NCBI GenBank assembly: GCA_963070105.1
Contig: OY718805.1
Span: 9,514,652 to 9,578,651, forward strand
Direction: 5' to 3'
Length of the DNA: 64,000 nucleotides
Source of the DNA: Litomosoides sigmodontis
Lineage: Eukaryota > Nematoda > Chromadorea > Rhabditida > Onchocercidae
Shown: positions 41,946 to 54,762 of the stretch, piece after piece
How positions within the stretch are numbered: position 1 is the first letter of the stretch
How the letters are laid out: each line of letters starts with the position of its first letter
Made by a program: the position numbers and the translations under genes
The notes under the pieces: generated by a model
Database searches by the model: none
The model's input: only the letters and a program-made list of their open reading frames with translations
What the model was told of the DNA's origin: nothing

Positions 41946-44042
41946 CGCTTTATGGATTTATTAAAAATGATAATGACGAAACCCGTTAAACTTGCTCTAT
42001 CTGAAATTCATTTTCATCTGTACAACGTTTCATACGTGCTAAAACTCTTTTATTCCAACACGGTCACACGTGTATGACGTGAAAACAATATATGAGAATT
42101 AACATTGTGAGAAATTAATCAAAGTACGATAGGTTTGCACACGTTAGTTTTCAGTAACGCTTAGAAGTGGAAAAAACCCCACACTTACTTTCAGTTTAAA
42201 ACCCGAAAAAACTGAATCATTTACGAAATTCATCACCAGACATTCTTTCTCCAAACTACTTTCACCCGGCTGTTCCCGATCATTACTTACCCCTTCCTTC
42301 CCCGTCCCCCCTCCAACCATACTAATCCCTTACTACCGGAATCCTCACTCATGCCTTCTCTGCATGCTGTTTCCTCTTCATCCTAGCAGTGTCTTCAATT
42401 TCCTCGTCCACTCACACGCGCTATTTTGTCACTACATCGATCTCTAACACATCCACATTTTCGTCGTCTCTAATCTTACTTTTACGTATTATCCAGAAAA
42501 CTGTTGTAACCCGATCGATGACACTCGAGAATTTGGAGTACCGGAGCACCGGAAAAGTTGTGCTGTCAGAAACGAGGAATTTTGTCATCTCAGCATGGCT
42601 ATGACAGGGATAACTTCTATTCTTCATTCAGCAAACACACTACTTTCTCTCGTACAGAGTCGAACCTGCATTGTCCAACTGATAATTCCTGTAGGATCCG
42701 TCACACCATATTTTACTGAGTGAGAAATGAGATGAACTTTAGGACAAGATGAGAAATTCGTAGAATTGCGACAATGCTTTCATATTCACTCCCATAACAC
42801 TGGCACACCACGGTCTGCTCCCGCGTTGCTGGTTATCGATGCGGGGGTGACGTGTAACTTCACTTGTGCATGAATTCTTCTCATAGTTCTAGTTCATCCT
42901 GCACCTGCACCGCTCTCACTGTCCTTTCCGCCCTCTGTTTAACAGCTACACGTCAATATTACACTTCCAATACGTCTCCTCGTTTTCAATTCAAATTTAT
43001 TAAATTGTGATTTCCGTTTCGAAACATTATGAAATATCAACCTTTCAACTTGAGCCAGAGAACATCTTCTTCCGCTTTTCTTCGCTATCACTCAATAAGT
43101 TAGACAGGTCACAAACGAAGCCATTGCTGTCATGAATTTTAAGTGCTCAGACGGATTTGAAACTGCTTCGCAATAAAATTTTAATGACTCGATCATCAAC
43201 GAAATGCCTCCTCTATTAGTTCAAAATTCAAAAAATCTTTAGGAAGCGAAATATATGCAGCAGCGCTTCCGACCGAAGTAAACTGCATTTCAAAGCTGAT
43301 ATTTGGGCTTTTCCTGAAAATCATAAGCAAATTTAATTTCATTCCTTTTCATTTATTTCGCATGAAGAAAATTCCAAATTAGATTTGAATGTGCTGGAGA
43401 AAATGGGCAACGATACATCAAATTTATACGAATGCGTTGACAAGTAGGTGAAATGAGAATGAATTGATATCAAAGTGACGAATTTCTATTTAAATTTAGA
43501 AGCCATGCATGCGAGGCAGTCTTTCCAATATTTGTTGGGAATTATTTTTATTTATTCATTTCGCTTACTTATTTTCTTCCTATTATTGTTAAAAGAAATT
43601 ATTATTCTCAACATTATCACAATCATTATCATTAGCATTTGAAATCCATTTACTGATTTCATTTTAAGTTTTCTGATAAATATCTCACTAAGTATACCTA
43701 TCTTTCCGTTTTCAATTTCATTCATTAATTTTTTTTAATTTTAATTTTTACTAAAATTTCAGTGTATTTTTCGCTTAAAAATTTATTTTTTTTTCTGCGG
43801 CAAATTTTTTATGCCATTGCTTTCAAGCGATCAATTTGATGTTAAAAATGACATAAACGATGAGTGATTTCCATTAATGATTTGTGACGTCATAACCCCG
43901 TAAATGTACAATCAGTTCATTTAGGCACTGAGTGACTTACTTATAGCTTAGTGCGATTGAAAACGATTGAGAAGAAATTATTCTTCACACCGTTATCCAT
44001 CACATTACATTACTTTACCAGAGCGACAAGACTGCCTGTATC

Positions 44043-44180
44043 ATGCGCCGTGAGATGCCAGTAGTGAAACGTGAAATTCATTCTTCCCTATCCTATATTA
44101 AACGTGAATGGTTCTACTACTGTGTCACTGCAATTATTTTCCACTCATTTCATCTTGCTAAGAGCGTTAGGAAGAAATAA
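44043..44180 (+). CDS. Possible small ORF, 45 aa
   Basis: ATG to TAA with balanced composition: a basic N-terminal half (MRREMPVVKREIHSSLSYIK), then a hydrophobic stretch (FYYCVTAIIFHSF) and a basic end. It could be a microprotein or an isolated exon. Frames this long arise by chance in such DNA. Confidence 0.2.
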   Translation: MRREMPVVKREIHSSLSYIKREWFYYCVTAIIFHSFHLAKSVRKK

Positions 44181-44387
44181 GAGATTAAAAATGATTGAGA
44201 AGAAAGTGAATTGAATTGTATTAAATGAGACATTTAAATGCTTCATATTTTTTTTTTGCAATTTAAAATTTTTACTTCTTGAATTATAGCTTCTGATGCG
44301 TTTCGTCCTCCACCCACTTTGTTACCTTTTTAATCAATCGGTTAATTGATCAATTAGTTGTTGTTTGGAATTCAAAAGGAAACAGGA

Positions 44388-44450
44388 AGAGGGAGAGGGA
44401 GAGAGAGGCGGACAGACAGAGAGAGAGAGAGAGAGAGAGAGAAGGAGGAA
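44388..44450 (+). repeat. (GA)n tract
   Basis: GA repeat with GGA and CAGACAG interruptions. Similar tracts lie at 44977-45002 and 45535-45566. Confidence 0.9.
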
Positions 44451-45529
44451 GAGTGGGAAAAAATGTTATCGATATTTCTTTTATTTAACAATTAATCTTT
44501 TCTCTCATTTTTACACAAGAATTTTTTATAATCAGAAGAAAATATTCCTCTTACGTTCAGTAGCTCATAGCATTCAACAGGCATATTCAAATTTCCTTTC
44601 TTTTTTCCATTTTTCCTTATTTCAATGAATTTGCAATGCCCGCAGTCATAACTTTGATGAAGTTAGAAACTTCTGAACATTTTTTTTCCAACATCACATC
44701 ACACATTTATTTATATTTTACTAATTTAAAATGAATCGTTTTTTTTTTTAAATGTATGTGCATGTTTAGCAATCATTTCAAACTACCTTTTCTTGTCACA
44801 ATTTCCAGCACAAATTTCAAGCCGAAACATTTGTTTGCACTTCTTGCCTTTGAATGAAATGGGGAAAAAAAGTGGGTTTAAAGCGGTCGAGTCGATCTGT
44901 CTGGGCGCATTTATTTTCAAATATTTTAGCATGTTCAGCTATCATACAAATACTTTCTTAAAACGCAAGAAGAAAGGGAGAGAGAGAGAGAGAGAGAGAG
45001 AAAGGGAGGGCGAGAAAAGAATGAAGCGAGAAGGAATTGTGGTATTTTTTTTGTAGTCATGTAAAAAAAAAGTGGTGAGATAAATGTGTATTGCTCATTA
45101 TCATATCTTCCATTCTCGTCCTCATCATTGCTACTATTCATTCATTCATTCACGCAACATAATGCAATTTTCTCTCCTTCTCTCTCTCTTTCTCCCTCTC
45201 CCTTTCTCTCTCGTCCTTCAACTTACTCTCTTTCGCTTGATTACATCAAAAATTCACTGTAGAATTTAAAATTTTATCAAATTGAATTAAATTACAACTT
45301 TTTTGCATTATAAATTAGAAAGAAATTTTTCGTTCATTTTCTTTTTCTATTTTTCCCTCACTCTTTCAAGCAATTCATTTAATGTTTCTTCCACATTCTT
45401 TTTAGCTTTTCTTCCTTTTCGGTTTTTGGAAAATTTCCATGAAAAGAGGAAATCTATTTTCAATCAATTCATCGAAAGGAATTCAATAAAAAAAAATAGC
45501 AGCGAAATTCGTCACTGTGAAATGGATAT

Positions 45530-45569
<40 letters not shown>

Positions 45570-45904
45570 AAGGGAGGTGAACAACGAGAAAGTGTTAGTA
45601 AAAGAAATAAAATGCTTTACTTTTTTTGATCTCGAAATCAAACTTTTTTTCTACGATAATTTCAAATAAAAACATTTAAGGCAAAAATTCTTCGCTCGAA
45701 AAAGTATTGCAATCATTCATTTTCACTCTTTTCCTTTTTTTTGCTAAGCTAAATTGCTTACTAAATAAATTATGCTTAATCGTTTAGACAAATATTTCCT
45801 TTTTTTAAGTTCCAGCATATATCCCTCATCAATGACATCACATTTGCGAATTATTTAAAAGCATTTTTAATAGAACGGAATTTAATCTAATTTATGATTT
45901 ATAT

Positions 45905-46070
45905 CAGTATACCATGGAAATAATTTAAGGATTGCGTTAGTATGTAATGGAAATAAGTTAAGGTTTATTTCAGTACGTAGTGGAACTAATTTGAAGCTTA
46001 CTTTCATGTGTGATGTAATTAATTTAAGGCTTAGTTCTGTACTGAATGGAATTCATTTACCAAATAGCTA
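45905..46070 (+). repeat. Degenerate 33-bp tandem repeat, five copies
   Basis: Units of the form CAGTACGTAATGGAAATAAT followed by TTAAGGCTTATTT begin near 45905, 45938, 45971, 46005 and 46038. Spacing is 33-34 bp with roughly 70-80% identity by eye. No coding frame runs through them. Confidence 0.75.
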
Positions 46071-46578
46071 TATTCATTTAGCAATTCAGAAGCCTAACCT
46101 GGATGTCCGTTAGTTTGAATGATTTCAATTCATTTATTACTTTCATTCGTAAGGTACTTTAAGAGCGCAAAAACCAAAGTTACGCAAAAGTTTGATTTAT
46201 TAACATTTATTTTATTTCCAATTTTTTTTCACTACCCTTTCCTTTCCATTCCATCTGCTTACTTCAGTTTATATTTTCTCTCAATTTCATTCCTCACACA
46301 TATTTCTCGCTTCTCTCTTCCAGTTATCGAAACTCTTCTTTTTGGACAAAATATGAAATTTTCAATTTTTCGTCTTTTTCTTACCTCTCAGTTTTCAAAA
46401 TTTTACTTCAATTCTTCATCTTTTGATATATATTAATTCCGCTTTTTTGGTTCTTTGTCATTCATCACTCACATAATTTAATTTCGTTCTATTCGCCCAA
46501 ATAATTCTACCAGAATTAATTTATTCTGTTTTTATTTTTTGAAGTGATGAATTTACCTGAAATTATGAAATTTTGACT

Positions 46579-46588
46579 TTTTTTTCAG
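46579..46588 (+). promoter_or_regulatory. Candidate trans-splice acceptor
   Basis: TTTTTTTCAG, 26 nt before the ATG at 46615. Confidence 0.45.
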
Positions 46589-46614
46589 CAATCAAATAGA
46601 ATTTGATCAAGGAA

Positions 46615-47568
46615 ATGCCACTATTTGAAAGCTGTTGCTCAAGTTCAACCATTGATCGGAAGAAATCAACTGCGTATGCGCCATCGATCAGTGAATTAGG
46701 TGAGCAATTTTTGCCATTTAACTAACTGCTAATAAGCAATATGCAAATTAATAAATTGACTTCATTAAATTAGGTTATTTATTGCAAGCAAAATTCATCG
46801 CAAAATCCATACCGTAAATGCGAACTATTTTTTATTTTAGAAAAGGAACAACGAGAAGATAATTATCAACCAACTTCACCGTCAACATCTCAGCATACTG
46901 CAAAGGCTAGTGAAACTTTATTAAAATTAAAATTCAACTATCGGTCATTTTATTACTGAATACTAATATTACTGCTGTTGTACTTGTCATTATGCATTAT
47001 TCCATTGCTTAATTTATTTTATGACGTGTGATAATCGCATTTATAATTACAAATTTTCTCTTTTGCTAACTACTGTAATTGAATTAAATGATTTGTAATC
47101 TTTTGCACTAAGGTAGCTTATCCTAACTAACTTTGTTATGCATTTCAATCAAATTCAAAAAAAAATTCTGGTAATGAATGAATCATCATTGTCCAAGAGC
47201 GTTAATTACCTGAGTTGCTTATTATTTTGTTTTCTTGAAACTTTCTTTACATTATTTGCTATAATGCAATTACACCATTTTCACTGCATAATAACATTAC
47301 CGTAATCTAAAAGATTGCAGTGATACACGCTGCCGTATTGATTACTGTATTTTTATGATAAACTTAGGAGCGTATATGGTGGAAGAAAATATCGTATTTC
47401 TAATTGATGATAAATCAGCGTGTAGTGAAATGATAACTTACTGGTATGACCTACTGGTAATTTACTACAATTTACTGTTATGATAATTTACTAACTTATT
47501 GATTATTTCCAGAAAATATTTTGATATTAATTATGGATGATGAAAATGAGTGTGTGTGTGTGTGTGCA

Positions 47569-47653
<85 letters not shown>

Positions 47654-49071
47654 TAAGCAAAAATTACATTTTACGAAGAGATTTTTCAGTAGCAAATGAA
47701 AGGACGCAACTGCAAGCAATTTTATTACATTTTTAAAATTATTTAAATTTATTTTTTTTCTTAATGTCAATAATTAGCAAGAAAATTTTCGTTTTCTTTT
47801 TCTTTTTCTTAACTTAGTATCTCACTCTTTCTCTTTGTGAGTGAAGAAGTTTAGCTCTTTCATTTCACTTTCCTAACAAATCATTTGACTTCATTTCTTC
47901 ACACCGAATTTATCATTGCTAATGTATCATTCTAATGTTCCTCCCTTTTCTTTTCCCTTTTGAACTTCTCATCTAAAGTACACAGTGAATGTGTGCGATT
48001 TGTGACAATGTTTTTTTTTTATTTTCCTATTTTTCAAACTCAATTACACTAAAATAATCCTTCATTTTTTTCTACAGCTATCACCGAAGCAGAGGAGCAG
48101 CTGCTGTTCTTGTCGAGAAGCGAATGGAAGTGAGCAAGAAGCTTCCACCGTCCGATTTAATGAGGGCTTATCAAGTAAGTGAGGGGAAAAAAAAAAGAAA
48201 GACGTGAAGTGTTATCGATCGGTGTTGTGGATAATTTGAATAATTTATTCCAAGTGTAGTAGAAGAATAGATGTTTTTGTTCACTGACGTAAATAGATTT
48301 GTGGGTGGTTTTGCGGAAATTGCGCTTAATTTAAGCAACAACTGCTAGAATTAATTTGATAGATATTAGCATCAGTAAGCAATTTTTAGGAAGCAATATA
48401 AGCGGTTTTTTTTTTGCTTGCTTAACTTTGATGTGATATTGAATGAGAGAGATTCGAGCTGAATGAGAGTGAGAACGATCAGTGATAATAGTATTTGAAG
48501 TATGCATAATTAATTTGGATTGAAAATTTAAAGCTGGCTCGACTGAAATGCTCTATGCAACAAAATTCTATCAGAATTGTGTGGATGAAGATATGGAAAG
48601 TCGTTGGATGAAGGTTTACGAAGAGCAAAAAAATGTTGAACAAACATCACACGGTTCAATTATTTGCAAAATCCTAAACAATCACTTCAAACTTTCATTT
48701 ATAAACAATTTTGGGATTAGTTTCAATCTGAATTGAAAATATTCAGCAATTTTACACTCTTTTTGAAAATTTTCATCCTTCATTTTTTCCCCACATCAAT
48801 AGGAAATGGTGAAGATAAGCAAGTGATTACTGGAAAATTATCCACGCAATCAGCAATCGAAATGGATCGATCAAAATTTGGTAAAAGCAGTGCATTTCTA
48901 GGTAGTCAATATAATTTATCAGCTTCGATTGCCACTCTTCTAATTGAGCATTCTACTACCATCTCGATGCCTTCGTCTCATCATCCACCTAGCTCGTCGT
49001 GTTTTATTTTCCTTTTTAAAGTTTACCTCACACTAATACTCTATACTTTCATCACTTGTCTAACCCATTGA
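46615..49071 (+). CDS. Orphan protein with hydrophobic C-terminus
   Basis: Exons 46615-46699, 46841 to about 46906, 48078-48174, 48534-48653 and 48803-49071. Phases agree from exon 1 to 2 and from 3 to 5. The exon 2 donor is unresolved, because the good-looking site does not fit the phase of exon 3. The start MPLFESCCSSSTIDRKKSTA is Ser/Cys-rich with a CC pair that could be lipidated. Exon 3 gives QRSSCCSCREANGSEQEAST. Exon 4 is helical and charged (RWMKVYEEQKNVEQTSHG). The end is hydrophobic (CFIFLFKVYLTLILYTFITC) and could be a tail anchor. The exon 4 donor is a weak CACG/GTTCAA, so another 3' end is possible. No domain recognised; probably cytosolic and membrane-attached. Confidence 0.55.
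47550..47650 (+). repeat. (TG)n microsatellite
   Basis: About 100 bp of TG with one CATGCG interruption, in intron 2 of the orphan gene at 46.6 kb. Confidence 0.97.
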
Positions 49072-50263
49072 AGTGAGACTACTTACTTTATACAGTCATT
49101 TAATTGAGCAGTAATTTAGAAATGCATATGTCCTGAAATTTCCGATAAATGACAAATGCTTGCATTTTGATAAATATTGTATTTAAAATCAACAATGCTA
49201 CTCTTCAAACAACAAAATACCGTTGCTACAATGGGTTGAAATCGTCGAATTAGTGATATTTCAAAAGAAAGGGAAAAAGTATCGATCTTTCAGAGAAGAC
49301 ACATTCAGTGGAAGCAAAAGGTGGAAACTTCCGATCACACTTACAGCGATGCCACGAAATGGAGAATATTGATAAAGTTACACAACATGGATAAAATTAA
49401 TATGAACTTCATATGTTATACTTTTTATCATGTAAAACTTCAATTTTGATTATCTACTCTTGCGACAGTATAAAGTTGTTAATATTTCTCACCACATCTG
49501 TTGCAACACATAAAGGGAAAAAATGATTTCGTAATGTTGAGCGTTTCCCCTGCTAGGAATAAAACTAAAGTCAGAAAAGCAGGTCCCAAAGTGCATTCGT
49601 ATCTTAATTTGTTAATCCAAAAATTGTGCCAACGACAGATGCATGTCACACTTTGCTCAAAATTCACACAATTTTTTATAGCATATCCATCTCAAGCTTC
49701 CCAAATTATTGCAGACAGTAGTGCATTGCGAAAAAAAGTTTTTTTTAAGAAAATTAGTTAAATATGTTAGAGATTGCTTCTCCACCGTAATTATTATATC
49801 CCCCAACTATTAACATCTGTAGTTTCATCTCAAAATGAATTTACATCGTTTATATTGAGCTGTCAGGATAGCATATCAATGCAAACAGTAGATCCATTTA
49901 AATACTTTATCCGAAATTTGTAAAAATTACATACGAAACAATATTAGCAATAAAGCCGTTAAAATGGCCGATTTCAAGCTATCTCGTAATGCTCTAGCTT
50001 CTCACTGATAAATTCTCACATAATGAACTTTTAAAAGCAAGACTAAAGCCAAATTTTGGTAAATAACAAAACAGAAAACAAAGCATTTCACAAAATGATT
50101 GTCAAATGGTGAGAAGGAAGGCCTACAAATTATTCTAAAGTTTTAACTTGCTGGAGGTTTTAATAATTTGCTCCGTAGTAATTAAGTCGTGGCAATTACA
50201 ACGCAAAAAAAGTAAGTTGAAGCAACAACAATGTCATCAAGTACGAACACTGACGCAGTCTTA
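49072..50263. other. Intergenic region between convergent genes
   Basis: Lies between the orphan gene (+) and CCT4 (-). Frames of 62 and 86 codons overlap on opposite strands at 49.5-49.75 kb without splice support. Confidence 0.5.
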
Positions 50264-53200
50264 TTAGCGAACAGCCATTACCTGCAACAAAAACTAGTGC
50301 TAATTTAAGCGCATGAACACAAATATAACAGCGATAGTTTTGTGAAGAATAACTAGTCAAAATAATAAACTTACAATGTCGTCAATTTTGAGAATAGACC
50401 GAACACATTCAGCAGCTTGTTTGATAGCGGAAGATGATACCAGAAGTGGTTGCAATACATTTTCCTCTCTTATATCGGTAACATAACCCTAAAAAGCAGC
50501 AATCTATATGAGAGAATTTATGAGTTTTATTAGTAATTAGGATTCAAGTGTTGAAATTATCCACCACATAGATGACAGCTGAAGAACAATCGCTCCAGAA
50601 TGTAGATAAATCAACCAACCTTACGAACGTTTACTCCGTGATTCTTCTTTCCGTTCGCGTGCTGAGTGCGCAATTCGGTCACGGTTGCTATTGGATTTAA
50701 GCCAGCATTTTCAGCTAATGTGTATGGAACCTGTTCCAAAGCATCTGCAAAAGCCTGAAAAGATTTAAATACAATACCACACATGTATCATGTGAAGCTT
50801 TGTTCATCATTCATTGCCTATGACAATTACAAAAAATTTCGAAAATTCAAGTTACTGATTTATTTCCCTTTATAACATAGGGAAATTTCATCGCACACTT
50901 GAGATTTTTTAAAAAACAGTATAACGAACTCTCCAACAGTACTGTTCAGCACCAGATCTTTCCTGAGCTAATTGGCGCAGCTGAACTGCTACCTCCATTT
51001 CAGGCGCGCCACCGCCTAAATCAGAAGTTACACAAACGAATGAATAAACATTATTGCACTATGAACATCATTCCCTTTATAATACAGGAAAATTTTATCA
51101 CACATTTGAGATTTTTCAAGTTCATTATTGCACTGTAGTCAAGAGAGAGATTTGCGGTCTACCGAGACATGTGTTGCTATAATCAAGACATTTTCTTTCC
51201 TACAATAAAAAATTACTGATTAAATATAAAACTAAATTTTAAATATTTTGACAAACCAGGAAGAAGGGCTCTCTTTTTTACCAAACACCGTATAACGCAT
51301 AGCGCGTCATGAAACGATCGTTCTGCTTCTTCCAATACTAATTTGTTAGAACCACGAATCAAAACTGAAACTGCCTGGCCGGGATTTTGCACACCAGTAA
51401 CCTGGAAACTGACTTAATTTACTTGCTTCAAACGTGCGGATTTCATTCTCCGAATAAAATGATGCAAATAACAAACGAACACATACTTGAACTTATTTTT
51501 AATATCACATCCTAAAAAGTAAAATCAAATCTGCGATGCGCTAGGGATCTTCAAATATATATTCCAATATATAGAAATATTTTACCTGAATAATTTTTTC
51601 ATCTCCTCCTGTTGGAATCTGTTCGACAAGATCTGCGGAGCCTAATGCCTCAGGAACAAAATGGTCGATTGATGCAATTGGGCGACACCCGAGGATACGA
51701 GAGTAAAATTCAATATCTTCTCTTTCAATATCTTTCACCACCATTATCTTCATTTTCGCCAAGAAATGTAAAGACATTTCATTTACCGCATCTCTTTAAT
51801 AAATATTACGTTATAAAAAATGCAAGCAACATTTGAAAATCCAGTCAAAGTTGAACCTCAAATTTAGATCTAAATACAAAAATAATCGAGCTGTCCTTCC
51901 CCCCCCCCCCCCCCCCCCCCTTAATCAGTTAGCTTCTAACGGAATGTGGATTAATACTGGAATGAAAGAACGTTACTCAAACCAGATGCCGAAACCACCT
52001 ACTTAAGAGAAAGAGATAACAGACTTTTCAATGTATAGTTTTCATACAATGGCTTGTTATCTAATCCTCCTATATATTTTTAATAATCAAGCTCTTAATG
52101 TTCCATTCCAAAAAAAACAAATCCGAAGCACCTGAGAATGCTTTTCTGTATAAGCAAGACATTACATCCCGCCTTTTTGATTTGCTTGCACAAATCAAGC
52201 AAGTACGTTCGTTCTTCCTTTAAAGCTCGATCCATTTGAGTATAATCTGACAAGATCACCTGATTTTCCATCTGAAACGATGAAAAATCATGTTAAAAAC
52301 TAAAAAAACCGAACTAAATCTGCTGAGATGTCAGCAAATTGTATAATAAGCAGTAATACGAAAACAAGCTATTTAACAGCATGAGGGAGAAAACATACAT
52401 CAGTTTTTGGAGGACTTAGCTGAAACTGAATTAGGCCGATTTGCGCCTTTTCAACACGAGTTGGACCACCGCGACCCATAGAACGCTGATCGATAAGTGC
52501 ACCATCTACCAAACGTGACTCTTCAACAGTTTCTCCCACTTTCTTTACAATTTTAATCATCCGCAAATCAACGTTATTATCCTCCGTATTGGTAATCTAA
52601 ATTTGTAGTATTTCATAGATGAAAAGACATAGAGATCAATAACAGTTAATTTAAAGCAAAATATGATCCAATCAAAAAATCACCTTTTTAACAGCATTCA
52701 CTGCCATCGGTGCAAGCAACCATGAGTACTGAGACACAACCTAAAAGAGAAGACATTGTAAGAAATAAATTAAAAGCTTACAAGCAGCTTGGAGGAGAAA
52801 TAATATGACACTTTTTCTAAACCTCTTAATAAAGTTATCTTGTCCTATTTTTGGTATCATTACACGCTCATGCCTCTCTTATAGGATAACTAAAACAGTG
52901 CATCATAATATTTCCCTTGAGAAACAGCAAAGCCATGCTGGAATGATATGAATACTTCGGAATTATTTTTAGAGGCTGTTTTTGTAAAACTATAAGCGAT
53001 AACCAGTGAAGAAAAGAAATGACTACTTTAGAATTTAAACTAGTTGTGGCAATTTTTGCTAGTTGGTCATCATTTTCGAGATCGACTGATGAAGCCATTG
53101 ATTCGAGGATTTTCTCAGCCTGAACTGAAGCGCGTTGAAAACTCTCCGAAATAGTGGTCGGATGAATTCCTAAAATAATTCTCCACTGATTAATAGGCTA

Positions 53201-54362
53201 TTATTCTTGCCTGAATTTATAAATTACCTTTATTTAACAGTTTCTCCGCACCATCAAGCAATGCACCGGCAATAACAACCACTGTTGTAGTTCCATCGCC
53301 GGCCTCAACATCCTGCGCCTTCGATAGTTCAACAAGCTAAAAGCATGAATAATTTCTATCACGATACCACATTATTCAAAATTAACTGCAATAACATCCG
53401 TTAACAATAGGAGCAAGAAATTTAAATTTTATAATTTTCGTTTAATCAGAATCATTTTTAAAACGTCGATGAGTCAAACTGCTAGCCTTGACCTGTAATA
53501 CATGAAATTTTTTTCAACAAAAGTTCAGTAATATAGGCACTAGTAACTTGCTAATTAATAAATGATATGTGAAACTACTCAATGATCAAAACCATGACAC
53601 CAGAGAACACAATCTGAAGTTTCAAAAAAAAGTTTCACCATTTTAGCTGCGGGATGAATAACACTCATTTGTTTTAAAATTGTTGCACCGTCGTTTGTAA
53701 TTGTTACTTCACCTTTTCCAGTCTCAATCATCTTATCCATCCCTGATATGAAATATAGTGATATCTGTTATGAAGTATAATGTTCACTTTTGTACGACCA
53801 TTAATCATCACCACCTGTCATTAGCTGCAAAAATACAAGGCAGCTCAATTTGAAATAGCAAAGTAACCTTTTGGTCCCAGACTTGTTCTAATCGCATCAG
53901 CAACCGCCTTCGCTGCAATAATATTACTGCTTCGCACACTATCTGGTTTATCTTTATCCTATAAGTAAGGAAGAGATACAGTTTCCCAAATACAATTGGA
54001 TCTAATTGAAACAGCATCATAATTTTTAAGACCTGATCAATTCGACATGCACGGATCGTCATACTCAGTGATTATTGAATAATTATCACTTTAATTACAG
54101 ATACATGAAAGCATGTCTATATCGCCCTTCTCCTTTATCCATTAACGAGCTGCAATACTTTCATAACCTCAACAGAACTCAGCCTAAATGTCATGTTTTA
54201 GCTTTTATCTAACCAACAGAACTATTCACTCCAGCAATTATAAATATCCATTGTGGTCTGAAATCATAGCAGAAAAAATTACTACCGAAGAGAATATACC
54301 TTGAATACGAGTGGTTGAGTTCTTCCGGGTATTTTTGGTGGAGCGATCGTTGCCTTCGCCAT
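50264..54362 (-). CDS. CCT4: T-complex protein 1 subunit delta (CCT4)
   Basis: Fourteen exons on the - strand, every phase agreeing: 54362-54300, 53958-53868, 53742-53639, 53336-53228, 53169-53027, 52740-52684, 52596-52399, 52271-52132, 51793-51586, 51401-51257, 51015-50930, 50754-50620, 50488-50375 and 50281-50264; 536 residues against 539 in human. Delta-specific blocks include [50 protein letters not shown] and [11 protein letters not shown]. The ATPase motif GDGTT is at about 99-103 and the conserved GGGAPE at about 420. It is one of eight subunits of the cytosolic chaperonin ring that folds actin and tubulin. The last coding exon is only 18 nt (VMAVR, stop). It is head to head with CHERP. 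Confidence 0.97.
51899..51920 (+). repeat. Poly-C run of 22 bases
   Basis: Uninterrupted C homopolymer in CCT4 intron 8. On the transcribed RNA it is a G run. Confidence 0.95.
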
Positions 54363-54762
54363 TATTTCAGGATAATAATAATGTAGAGCGCAATGGAAAT
54401 GGATTACTGTCTTAATTTCAATCAGATCAATCACTAGTACTACACAGTTATGTACCCATACGCCACCTGAATCCTCCCCCCCCTCTCCTCCTCCTCACCA
54501 GTTCCCAGACTCAAACCCAACACCCAACAAACGGCCGGTCAACCCTGTCCCTCTCCCTCACTCTTTCACCACTAAAACACGGCCGGCCTAGTGATGTGGG
54601 ATTTAGCGGTCCGGACCCACTATCATTTCCATTTCATATTCGGTCTCTGCCACTAAGGCAAGGTCGACGGGTGTTTCCGACGAGGTTACATTTCGTCTTG
54701 GAATACAAGTGTGCGTTAACAGATTTTATTACTGTCATAAATAGATCGCAATTAGATTCTAT
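54363..54762. promoter_or_regulatory. Bidirectional CCT4/CHERP promoter region
   Basis: 400 bp separate the two divergent start codons. It has a C/T-rich block (54473-54500), two ACGGCCGG motifs (about 54531 and 54579; the second lies in the palindrome GGCCGGCC) and the palindrome GGTCCGGACC (54608-54617). G+C is much higher than in the flanks. No TATA box stands out. Shared regulation of two housekeeping genes is inferred from layout only. Confidence 0.6.

Larger units (their letters stand above)
41946..46578. other. Intergenic region between divergent genes
   Basis: Upstream of both the zinc-finger gene (-) and the orphan gene at 46.6 kb (+). The part at 42.2-43.0 kb is noticeably richer in G+C than the rest, with 70-codon frames open on both strands but no splice-supported model. 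(GA)n tracts cluster at 44.4-45.6 kb and a tandem repeat lies at 45.9 kb. Confidence 0.45.

Noticed and set aside
44043..44115. miRNA-like hairpin
   Set aside because: The outer seven bases pair but the stem soon mismatches, so it is too weak to call a precursor.
47521..47770. Frames of 71 and 79 codons on opposite strands
   Set aside because: Cys/Val and His/Thr runs from the (TG)n repeat.
49479..49761. Overlapping frames on both strands downstream of CCT4
   Set aside because: No splice sites, no motif, and both strands equally open.
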